Assembly: GCA_009936795.1 (NCBI GenBank)
Contig: JAACDM010000069.1
Location: forward strand, 1 to 38,206
Direction of reading: 5' to 3'
From: Verrucomicrobiaceae bacterium
Lineage (GTDB): Bacteria > Verrucomicrobiota > Verrucomicrobiia > Verrucomicrobiales > DEV007
DNA length: 38,206 bases
Shown: positions 8,968-18,500 of the stretch, piece after piece
Layout of the letters: each line of letters opens with the position of its first letter
Numbering within the stretch: the first letter of the stretch is position 1
Position numbers and translations under genes: made by a program
Notes under the pieces: generated by a model
Database searches by the model: none
Seen by the model: only the letters and a program-made list of their open reading frames with translations
Told to the model about the DNA's origin: nothing

Positions 8968-9968
8968 GCACAAACGCATTGCGCATCGGCGTCGCTGGAC
9001 TTGGCCGTATCGGGAAGATTCATTTTGATAACCTACGCAATCATGTTTCAGGGGCGGAACTCGTGGCCGTGGCTGATCCTTCTGCTGAAGGTCGTGCTTA
9101 TGCTGAACAGTCTCGTGTGGCTTCCTATGAAAGTTTTGAGGAACTGATCGGGCATCCGGATTTGGATGCAGTGGCGGTGTGTTCTCCCACAGATGAACAC
9201 GCCAATCATGTCATCGCTGCGGCCCGTGCTGGAAAACACATCTTCTGCGAGAAACCGCTCGATCTCTCTGTGGATCGCGTCGAAGAGACGCTTGGCGTGG
9301 TGAAAGAGACGGGTGTGCAACTCATGTTAGGTTTCAATCGACGTTTTGATAGACACTTTGCAAAGCTGAAGTCACTCGTGGCTTCAGGTAGCGTGGGTGA
9401 GCCTCATATCATCAAGTTAACCAGTCGTGATCCTGCCCCGCCCCCGCTTGAGTTTATCAAGCACTCGGGTGGCCTCTTTCTTGATATGACCATCCATGAT
9501 TTCGATATGGCAAGACACCTTGCCGGGTGTGATGCGGTCGAGGTCTACGCGCAGGGATCGAACTTGTTAGATCCCGCCATCGGCGAAGCAGGCGATGTTG
9601 ACACGGCTGTATGCGTGATCACCTTCGAGAATGGGGCTACGGCAGTGATCGATAACAGTCGCAGGGCGGTTTACGGCTATGATCAGCGGGCCGAGGTGTT
9701 CGGTACGAAGGGAATGGCGTCGATAGGCAATGATACTCCTGATCGTCATGAATTGTTCACAGCGGCAGGTCAGCAGGGGCCTTTGCTAGAAAGTTTTTTC
9801 CTTGAGCGCTATGCGTTAGCGTATCGGGCAGAGATGCAGGCGTTTGTGGAGGCGGTGAACGGAGATAAGCCGGTTCCCGTTGGTGGGGAGGATGGGCTTA
9901 AAGCTCTGAAGCTAGGTGTGGCGGCGTTGCAGTCGACGAAGGAGTATCGTCCTGTGGCGATTGGTTAG
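8964..9968 (+). CDS. iolG: Inositol 2-dehydrogenase-like oxidoreductase (Gfo/Idh/MocA)
   Basis: NAD-dependent dehydrogenase of the Gfo/Idh/MocA family, best matching myo-inositol 2-dehydrogenase, which makes 2-keto-myo-inositol for IolE. The start at 8964 gives RIGVAGLGRIGKIH, the Rossmann GxGxxG fingerprint at the correct distance; the earlier in-frame start at 8922 lies well inside iolE. Other signatures: FCEKPLDLS (catalytic Lys of EKP), LGFNRRFDRHF, GGLFLDMTIHDFDMARHL with the Asp/His pair, and RAVYGYDQRAEVFGTKGM, a stretch usual in IolG. It is 334 aa and overlaps the iolE stop by 4 bp. It ends only 6 bp from the convergent isoaspartyl peptidase gene. Confidence 0.87.
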   Translation: MSTNALRIGVAGLGRIGKIHFDNLRNHVSGAELVAVADPSAEGRAYAEQSRVASYESFEELIGHPDLDAVAVCSPTDEHANHVIAAARAGKHIFCEKPLDLSVDRVEETLGVVKETGVQLMLGFNRRFDRHFAKLKSLVASGSVGEPHIIKLTSRDPAPPPLEFIKHSGGLFLDMTIHDFDMARHLAGCDAVEVYAQGSNLLDPAIGEAGDVDTAVCVITFENGATAVIDNSRRAVYGYDQRAEVFGTKGMASIGNDTPDRHELFTAAGQQGPLLESFFLERYALAYRAEMQAFVEAVNGDKPVPVGGEDGLKALKLGVAALQSTKEYRPVAIG

Positions 9969-9974
9969 CCTAGA

Positions 9975-10928
9975 TTACTTTTCTTCGCCCCAGATCACTT
10001 CGAATCTCCCTTTGGAATCGGCCGCTGCGCGTGCCATGCCTCCTGTGTTGAATTGCATCGTGATCTTGCCGTCTTTGTCTACGGCGATGATTCCTCCTGT
10101 GTTCTTCTTTAGGCGTTGAGTTAGGATTTCGTTTGCTGCCTTATCAATTGGGGTACTGGCGTAGCGCATTTGGGCTGCCATATCGTAGGCGATTGCACGG
10201 CGAATGTACTCTTCGCCGGTGCCAGTGCACGACACGGCGCAGGTGGTATTGTCCGCGTAGGTGCCTGCGCCAACGATCGGCGAATCGCCTACGCGACCAA
10301 ACTTTTTGTTCGAGAGTCCACCCGTGGACGTCGCTGCAGCAAGATTGCCATGGCTGTCCAGCGCAACGCATCCGACCGTGCCTTTGCTGAGTTTCGCGCG
10401 GCTGTCTTGCCAGGCTTTGCGTGCGGCGAGGGTGTGAAAGTAGTCTTGGGTTACTAGAGGCACCTTCTTCTCCTCGGCAAACTTATCGGCACCAGGTCCT
10501 GACAAGAGCACGTGTCGGGTGTCCGTCATGACGAGACGAGCGAGGGTGATGGGATTCTTTGTGGTGGTGACCCCGGCCACAGCTCCGCAGGCCAACGTCC
10601 TGCCATCCATGATCGAGGCGTCGAGCTCGTGACCGCCAGCTGCATTAAAGACCGCACCGCGACCGGCATTGAATTGAGCATCGTCCTCAAGCAGGCGCAC
10701 GACGGCTTCCACCGCGTCGAGACTCGTGCCGCCGTCTTTGAGAATGTTGGTGCCGGTCTCCAGAGCTGCTTTCATCGAAGCAGCGCGCTTGATGTTGGCT
10801 TCGTTGCTAAAGTTTGAAGGTGCCGAGCCAGCGCCCCCATGAATAGCGATTGCGTAGCGGTGTTCCTGAGCCTCTGCGGCGAATATGCTGAGTCCAAGGA
10901 ATAAGAAGAGTGGGAGGCAATGACGCAT
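9975..10928 (-). CDS. iaaA: Exported isoaspartyl peptidase/type 2 L-asparaginase (Ntn hydrolase)
   Basis: Plant-type asparaginase of the N-terminal nucleophile family. The precursor cuts itself before a threonine, which then hydrolyses isoaspartyl dipeptides and, more weakly, asparagine. The family opening [10 protein letters not shown] (25-34) follows a signal peptide ([16 protein letters not shown], residues 5-20), so the enzyme is expected in the periplasm. The autocleavage site is in [10 protein letters not shown], with T184 as nucleophile; [17 protein letters not shown] (201-217) and [12 protein letters not shown] (233-244) supply the second threonine and oxyanion region. At 317 aa it is full length. 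It is convergent with iolG and divergent from the ankyrin lipoprotein gene. Confidence 0.9.
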   Translation of the reverse strand: MRHCLPLFLFLGLSIFAAEAQEHRYAIAIHGGAGSAPSNFSNEANIKRAASMKAALETGTNILKDGGTSLDAVEAVVRLLEDDAQFNAGRGAVFNAAGGHELDASIMDGRTLACGAVAGVTTTKNPITLARLVMTDTRHVLLSGPGADKFAEEKKVPLVTQDYFHTLAARKAWQDSRAKLSKGTVGCVALDSHGNLAAATSTGGLSNKKFGRVGDSPIVGAGTYADNTTCAVSCTGTGEEYIRRAIAYDMAAQMRYASTPIDKAANEILTQRLKKNTGGIIAVDKDGKITMQFNTGGMARAAADSKGRFEVIWGEEK

Positions 10929-11051
10929 GAGGTTAATGTGTGTTGGATAAAATTTTGTATATTTCTAAAAAGTCTAACGAGAAACTCTCACCGAGTCGAG
11001 TCAAGATTTTCCGTGTTATCCGTTGAGCTTCGTGCTAGTGATGTTCGAGCC

Positions 11052-12572
11052 ATGCGTGTCCTTATTCTCCTTAGTCTTGGTCTCTTCCTACCTTTGACGG
11101 CTTGTCGAGATCGGGAAGAGGTGGCGCTCAGTCAGCTGGAAGAGCGAGGCTATAGCTTCGCTGTGAGTGCTTACCATGGTGCCGCAGCCAACGGAGATGC
11201 TCCTGCCGTGATAGAGTACCTCGAAGCGGGTATGGCTGTCGATGTTGAGGGAGAGAACGGCCTAACCGCATTTCAAAACGCTGCGTCGGAAGATCACGAT
11301 GAGCTTGTGCGAGTTCTGATCGAGGCAGGAGCCTCGCCAGATCAGCGCCTTGCGAATGGGCGCACGATGCTAATGCGTGTGGCCGATCGTGTCGGTGGTG
11401 ATTTGCGTATGCTAGAGTTTCTTCTTGAGAATCGTGCCGATCCTCTCGCGGTGGACAGTAGTGGCATGACATCACTCATGGTGTCTGCGCTTGCTGGCAA
11501 TGTCGATGGGGTGAGGCGATTGTCAGAACGGGATGTTCGTTCGCTTGACAAAGCGCTTATGTTGGCCTCGGCACAGGGTTACACGCATTGCCTTGAGGTT
11601 CTCATTGAACGTGGTGCCTATGTGAATTGCCGTAGTCATGATACACAGACGCCGCTGATGTATGCTGCTGGCAAGGGGCACATGGAGGCCACGCAGCTCT
11701 TGCTCCGTCACCATGCGAACCGTTTCGCCCTAGATGATAATGGCAGAACGGCGGCAGATCGTGCGGAGGCGGCCAATCTACCAGCGTTGGCCGCCATTCT
11801 GCGTGACACCTCCAATCTTCTTGCCTCAGGTGTGCCGGCCAACAACGAATTCCTTCCCAGCCTAGATGGGCAACTCATTGTATTGCTTTCCGAGCCGATG
11901 ATGAATGACGTTGTGGGCTCTCTCGATCCTATTGAGCCTGAGCGGCCAGTATTAGAATCCCCTGATGAGGAATCGATGGAAGAAAGTGACGTGGATCCGG
12001 CGAATCCCCGACCACCTACTTTATTGGTGAAACCTGTGATTATCAAGAAGGGTGATCCGATCGGAACCAGTTCTGCTGCCACTTCGAAGCCTGTTGATTT
12101 ACAGACTGAGTTGCAGTTGGGACGATTCGAAGAGCGGTTCGAACCTCTATTAGTCACCGACGTAGATGGTGATAAAGCAAGTATGCGCCTTCTCGGACGT
12201 CCTCCGGAAGAGGCGATGATTACGGTTCTCGTTGGTCAGCGTATTCCCAACACCTCTTACGAAGTGACACGAGTGAACAAGCGGGTAAGGCCTACCAAGG
12301 GTGGTGGTATGCTCGACATCTCAGAGGTCTACGTAAAGAGTAGCCAGAAAGACGGTGAGCAACGATTCGTTCGCAATACGTTGCCTCGCGACGAGGCCAC
12401 TCATCTTGTGGTGGAGGCGAAACGCTCTAAGCAGCGCTTTGCGGCGCGGCTGGGCGATGTGTTCACGATTGCGGAGACACAAGAGTCCTACACCGTGACC
12501 GATATGCGTCCCCATCAACTTCTCATTCGAAATGAGGAGACTCAAGAGATCCTTACGATTGACCGTCACTAG
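11052..12572 (+). CDS. Ankyrin-repeat lipoprotein
   Basis: The start at 11052 is preferred over an in-frame ATG at 10920 because it gives a clean lipoprotein signal: MRVLILLSLGLF followed by the lipobox LTAC with Cys18 as lipid anchor. Residues about 37-255 hold five to six ankyrin repeats (for example NGLTAFQNAASEDHDELVRV and QTPLMYAAGKGHMEATQLL), a protein-binding solenoid. One repeat around RRLSERDVRSLDKAL is degenerate. Residues about 260-370 are an acidic, Pro-rich linker. The last about 130 residues form a beta-rich domain (LVGQRIPNTSYEVTRVNK to LLIRNEETQEILTI) that I do not recognise. The 506-aa product probably sits in the envelope and binds a protein partner. It ends 10 bp from the convergent megasynthase-like gene. 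Confidence 0.8.
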   Translation: MRVLILLSLGLFLPLTACRDREEVALSQLEERGYSFAVSAYHGAAANGDAPAVIEYLEAGMAVDVEGENGLTAFQNAASEDHDELVRVLIEAGASPDQRLANGRTMLMRVADRVGGDLRMLEFLLENRADPLAVDSSGMTSLMVSALAGNVDGVRRLSERDVRSLDKALMLASAQGYTHCLEVLIERGAYVNCRSHDTQTPLMYAAGKGHMEATQLLLRHHANRFALDDNGRTAADRAEAANLPALAAILRDTSNLLASGVPANNEFLPSLDGQLIVLLSEPMMNDVVGSLDPIEPERPVLESPDEESMEESDVDPANPRPPTLLVKPVIIKKGDPIGTSSAATSKPVDLQTELQLGRFEERFEPLLVTDVDGDKASMRLLGRPPEEAMITVLVGQRIPNTSYEVTRVNKRVRPTKGGGMLDISEVYVKSSQKDGEQRFVRNTLPRDEATHLVVEAKRSKQRFAARLGDVFTIAETQESYTVTDMRPHQLLIRNEETQEILTIDRH

Positions 12573-12582
12573 ACTACTCTCC

Positions 12583-15500
12583 TCACGGAGATTCTAGCAG
12601 TGTGCTATTGCTTAATAGGCCTTTGAACTTCGCTGCAACATCTGAGGTGTCCCTTGTGGATATCACCGTCATGCCACCTCTCACGAGACCGTCCCAACCG
12701 AGTTGATGCAGTCCGGTGTGGGTGTCGTGGCGGAAGAGTGTGATGGCACCCTGATACGCTCTGGGCACATAAGCCTGAAGCGGCGGGCAATCGTGTTGTC
12801 CCTCACTTTCTTCAGCAGCTGGATTAATCGTATCGAATAAAGCCACGGAGTCCAAGGAATCTCCCTGGTCCATCGCCTGCTGGCCAACTTCGTAGGCTAT
12901 AGTCCCTCCTAGTGGCCCACCAGTGACAATGAAGGATTCCCCTCCAATGCGGCTCCGAATCTCTGCCAGGCACGCTTCAGCCATGCTCTCGACGCACTTT
13001 TCGGAGGCATGAACAAAGTCGGTCACGATGAGATAGGCGGGACGATCACTGATTGAGCTATCCGCAATCTCCTGACAAATATCCTTATCTGAGGGGCTGG
13101 CTGCAATGAAGAAGATGGGCTGGCCCGTTGTTCTAGTGGACAGCGGCGTTACGCTTAGGGGGTTGCTGGTTGGGTGGATGTTAGATCGTAGACCGTCCTT
13201 GGCAAGAATAAGTGAACCGTCCTCGTGCCACATGGCACGTGTGCCAGTGTGGAAGAGCACTCCTTCGGAGGGTGTGAATCTGCTCTTGACCACGTCTTTC
13301 CGCTGATCTGTATCCTGGAAGAGTGCGAGCCCGTCTCCGCCTACCCAAACGTCTCCAGTCATGCCTGTTGGTACTGGTTGGTGGGCTTCGTTAAGCAGGT
13401 AGATTTGAGTATGTGGGATCGGAGAGCCCAGGTTGGTGAATTCTGCTTCTAAATCCTCCTCAGTGATGGTGTGACAACATGTCAGGAGAGAGTTATACAG
13501 GGAGCCGTAACCAATGGTGAGGCTGACAGGGAGTTCTTCTAGAATACGGGCAACGATCTCGCGAGCGGGGCGTTTGTCTGTGATGACGATTTGGCGGATC
13601 CAGGATAGGTCTTCCGCATGGCGCTCCATTAAATTTGTGAGTTCTTCAGAGGTGAGGACCAGCGAGCTGACCCGTTGTTTGCCTATCGTTTCAGCCAGAT
13701 TCGCAGTGGAACGCATTCCCTGGGGAATAGCGAGGACTCCTCCGTTGAGCAAGGCTCCCCAGACCTCTAGTAAGCATCGATCCGATGAAGGTGATCCTCC
13801 TAGCAAGAACACTTCATGAGGGCTTAGCGTGGCATAGTCTGTATTCTTGACCAAGCGAACGAGACTTCGATGAGGCAGGCTGACTGGAGCTGAGGACTGC
13901 TTTGTCCAATCGAAGAGCACGGTGGCGGAAGCGTTCAAACTTCCAAAATGCGAGGTGGGCGTCTCATTGGCAGTTGGCTGGATGCCCTTAGAAAGTAGAT
14001 TAAGGTCCTGAATCTCTAGTTCTTTGCTTGTCCACTCTTGCGAGTCGGAGACCGGCTGGTCGGAAAGGAGGAGTTTGACTTGCGCCATTTTCAGAGTGTC
14101 AGGATCAGCGCGATGCTGAGGATCTAAAGGCAGATAGGCAGCGCCAACTTTAAGAATGGCCAGCCATGCCTCTAACATAAGGGGTGAAGGCTCAGCTAGG
14201 ACGGCGATCGTATCGCCGGTATCGACCCCCTGCTGCAGCAAGGCGGCTGCGAGTTGATCTGCTCGAGTATTGAGGTCTCCATAGCAAAGCTTATCGTGTC
14301 CGTAGCGGACAGCAATTCTACTTGGCGTTTTGGCCGCAACCGATTCGAACAACTTGTGAACTGGCTCATTGGGAAAGCTTCCTGTGGTGGTAAGATTTCG
14401 GCTAATGACTAGATTCTGGAAATCGCTGCTGGAGACAAGAGGAAGTTCCTCTACGAGGGTCTCCATAGGCATTGTAGCAAATCCTTCTAGAAGTACAATG
14501 AAGCAATCCATCCAACGCGCGATAGTGTCTTCGTGATACCTTGACGCGTCGTAGTCGCAGAGGACGGAGCTTGAGGTGATCTGCCAATGGATGGCCAGTT
14601 CTTCTGGGATTTCGTCGAGAGAGAAACCACAGGTTGGTCCGTGGTTGGCTAGCCAAGCCACGAAAGTCTCTGGTTGGAACAATGTATTCTCAATTGCCAG
14701 CTCTTTCGCTTCACAGATTCGTTCAATGGATTGATTGATGGTGTCAGGTTCGCGGGCAGAGCAGAGCGGTGTATTGACTCCTTCGATATTTGCCAGGAAC
14801 GCAATTCGGTCCGTGCCGCTCCAGGCTTGGAAGAGTCTTTGGAAGCAGGCGAGGAGAAGATTCTCGTATTGGCCGTTGAGAGCCTTGGCCCGTGTGTCCA
14901 GGGCTTGAGCAAGTTGCGTGGGCAGCGCATAGCGAAGTGTCTTTTGAGACTTTTCAGATTTGTCTACATAATCAGCTGGCCAAGAGCCCTGTGCACCTGT
15001 TAGGTGATTTTCCCAATACCCCAATAGCTTCTTGTCCTTTTTCCCTGCAAGTCGGGCTTGATAAGCAGCAAAGTCTACGAGCAGGAATCCCCGATCTTGT
15101 AGAGCGTGAAAGCTCTCGATGAAAGCGTTGTGTACGCGGGCAAGGTCTTGTTCTGTATGCGATAGTGTAGTGGCATTCACCGCACTGGTAGAAAGCCGCA
15201 CGCCCTGCAGTAGGCTCTCGGCTTCAAATAGACGCGATTCGTCAGGAGAACTACTAGGTTCAAGCGTGAATAGTGCGCCTAGGCGACGGATTTTCAGAGG
15301 AGCGTCTAGTTCGTTTGCGACCGCCTGGAGTCCTGCTAGGAGGTGTGTGGTGCGTTCTTGCCACTGAGGGATGCGTTCGGCAGAAGCACGGTTGATCGCG
15401 TTCAGTGTCGCGTGAGCCGCCACCAAAGGGAGAGTGTTCGATAACGTTGCAAACTCATCCTCTGTGCTTCGACGTCCATCGAACCATTCGGCATTGCCAC

Positions 15501-18500
15501 TGACGATTCCCAGGGGAAGTCCATCAGCGAGGGGCTCACCGTAGATGACGATGTCAGGTTTGATCGGGGCGTGCTTGGAGTGACCTAGAATATTCCACCG
15601 GAATGCAGTGTCCCGTTCATCGAGGATGAATGCGATATTCCAACGCTCAGTTTCTTCGCGAACGGTCTGAAGGATCTTTGTGCGCTCATCTTCTTCCAAC
15701 TGAATAAGATCAAGAGGATTCACCACGATGGCGGCAAGTTCGCGACGACGACGATAGATTTGTGAGGTGAGTTGGGAGGCGTCGGCTGGCAAAGTTAGAC
15801 AGTGGCCGACGTTCCCTCCTTGGTTTGGCTTTACCAGGCCGATTGCAGGCCGATTCGAATGCTCCTTAGCGAGCATGAAACTGAGGCTCAGAGCATCCGC
15901 AGAAGATTGGGTGAAGGTGACCCTGTCAGATCCATTCTGTGAGGAGATTGCTTTACTGACCTCGAACTTGAGGGCGTGGAGAGCATCTGATGTCGCTGCT
16001 GGCTGGAGATGGTGACGGTAGGCTTTGAGGATCTCCGGTGCTGAATATCCTAACAAATGCTTGGAAACTGAGGGGGAGATATCAACGTAGTTTCTCTCGT
16101 CCGCATCCCAAGCTTGGCCACCGAGTTGGCGAATAATTAGAATGTCAGCGTTGTTTGAAGCTGGTTCCCCTAAGAGGGCTTTTGTAGAAGCGATCCGTTG
16201 CTGGCTTTGCGGGGCGGCTTCGCGGATACGGGCATTAACTTCTTCCATGTAGTCTGCAATCCCTGCAGGAAGCGGTGCATCTTCTGGGCCTGCGGTCTCG
16301 GGCGTTGACGGGAAGACTGCTGAACGAAGGTCGTCGAGGGCATTTTCAATTTGTTCGAATCTACAGTGAAGCTTGGCAGGATCGCCTAGGGGTGTGTTTG
16401 ATGGCGCTTGAGATACCTCCTCCTGGCTGTCTGGCGCGCTTGGTGGCGTGTCACTTCGGGCCTCGTTATTTGGATGGTCTGCAAGAGTGGTCGAGTTGGA
16501 TTCCTCAGTAGAGTCGAAGGAGTCGTTCGTGGTCTGATCGATCTCTACTTCCTCAAAACTTTCTTGAATGGGGGCATTCTCCGAAGGCTCCTGCGACGAC
16601 TCTCGAAGGGGATCTTGGCTCAGAAGAAGTTGAGCGGCAGCTTGGGCTCCTAAGGGTGGGCGATTTATCGTTGGTGGATCTGTTTTTTCTTCACTAGCAG
16701 GTTCAGCATATTGAATTTCGGGCGACGTGTCTGCAGCTCCTGGCTCGGTTTCTTCGGATGGTGCTTTGGAGAGAGCTACGGTGTCGACACCATGGAATGC
16801 ATGCCAATCGACAGGAACGCCTTGTTCCCAAAGCTTCCCTAAGGTCGAAACGATGTGGTGCATTTCGTCTTGTGGGCCTTGGGTGGTTCCACTGAATGCT
16901 CTAAGGCCAGTGACATCGGACTGTTTCAAACTATCGGTGAGTGTATCTCCCGGTCCTACTTCGAGAGCCAGACCAGAGAACGCTCCCTCCAAATGGTTGA
17001 GACCTTCGCTAATACGCAAAGGCTTTGAGAGTTGTGAAATCCAATGAGTAGGAGCGCTTGCAGCCTCATCCATCACCCAATCCCCAGTGACTCCAGAGAT
17101 AAATGGAATTTGAGTGGGCTGGAGATCGACGTAAGAGAGAACGGTTTCGAAAGCGTCTTCGATCACGTCCATGGCATTGCTCTGGCGAGGGGTGGAGTAA
17201 CCGAGAGCAGTGAATGCAATGCCTTGGGTCTGCAGGATTTCCTCAAGAGCTTCGACACGTCGGGTAGGCCCTGTAATTAGGGTACACTTGGTCGACTGAT
17301 ACGCAGCGACGTCGACTTGCTGTTTTAAGAAGGGTTTCACTTCTTTAGCTGGTGCATTCACCTTGAGAACCCGTCCCTCAGGACAACGCTTGGAGATGAG
17401 TTCGGCTCGTTTAGCGATGAGTGCTAGACCTTCTTCAATTGTAAACACGCCGCCCAGGCATGCGGCGACATACTCGCCAATTCCTTGACCGAGACATGCA
17501 TCAGGATAGACTCCCCAAGACATCCAGAGGCGTGCGAGCGCGAATTCCATGGCGAATACGGCGGCGTCTGTGTGGATCGACGTCTGGCTGAACTGCTTGG
17601 GATCGAAGAGGGTCTCTCTTAAATCGTGGCCGTTTAGTTGACGGTGTGTGTCACCGCACCAGTCAATGACTTCGCGAAATGTCGCCTCACACTCGTAGAG
17701 CCCCTTACCCATGAGGGGGTGGGCTGCCCAGGAATCGGGAAAGAGGAAGACGGTCGGAGGTTGGGGCGTTGCTGCAAGCGTGTTGATCGATTGATTGAGC
17801 AGAAGCCTTGTCTGGTCAAGATCTGTCATTGCCATGCTGGAGCGATGTGCCTTGGTGTGTTTGCTCGTTGCTAGAATGCTAGCGATCTCCTGAAGGCCTT
17901 CTGTATTTTGAAGAGGAAGCTGTTTGGCGAGAGTTACACGTTCAGTATTTAGCAGTTCGTTAGTGTTTTCGGACGCGATGAGAAGTGCTGGACGGCTGAC
18001 CTTTTCAGCTGCCTGATTTAGTAGGTGAGCCTCCTCAGCGAGGTGAACCTCTTTAGCAAGACGTTCTTCTTCGGCAAGCCGAGCCTCTTTAGCGCGGTGT
18101 GCTTCCTCCTTAAGCCATGCATCTTTAGCGAGGCGTGCTTCCTTTATAAGCGTAACGGCAGCATTTGAATTTTCGCTCGGAATCTTGTTCGACAGTTGCG
18201 TGAGAGCCTTCTCTTGCGGTTTGATCTTTGGCGTGAGGCCATCCGCTTTGTCCGAAACTATGGTAAATGGGCTTTCGATGATTCGCTGGGTCAGGTTAAG
18301 ATCGGGATCAAGCGCCCCGTGCTTGCTGGCCAGGTGCTTTTGCAGTTCGGAAAGGTGCTTATTGGCAAGGTTTTCGATCGTCTCGCGCTTATGTAAATGC
18401 CGGCTGTAGCTCCATCGAAAGACGAATTTGCCATCTGCTTCTCGTGATTCTAAGACAACTTTGTAGCTACGGAGGGCTCTCGGACTGTGCAATGCACCAA

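Noticed and set aside
10920-11051. Longer start of the ankyrin protein at 10920
   Set aside because: It would bury the lipoprotein signal peptide 44 residues inside the protein and overlap the divergent iaaA start.
12578-12591. TCTCC-TCAC-GGAGA hairpin between the two convergent genes as a terminator
   Set aside because: Only a 5-bp stem without a T-run, and it lies partly within the giant gene's coding end; too weak to call.
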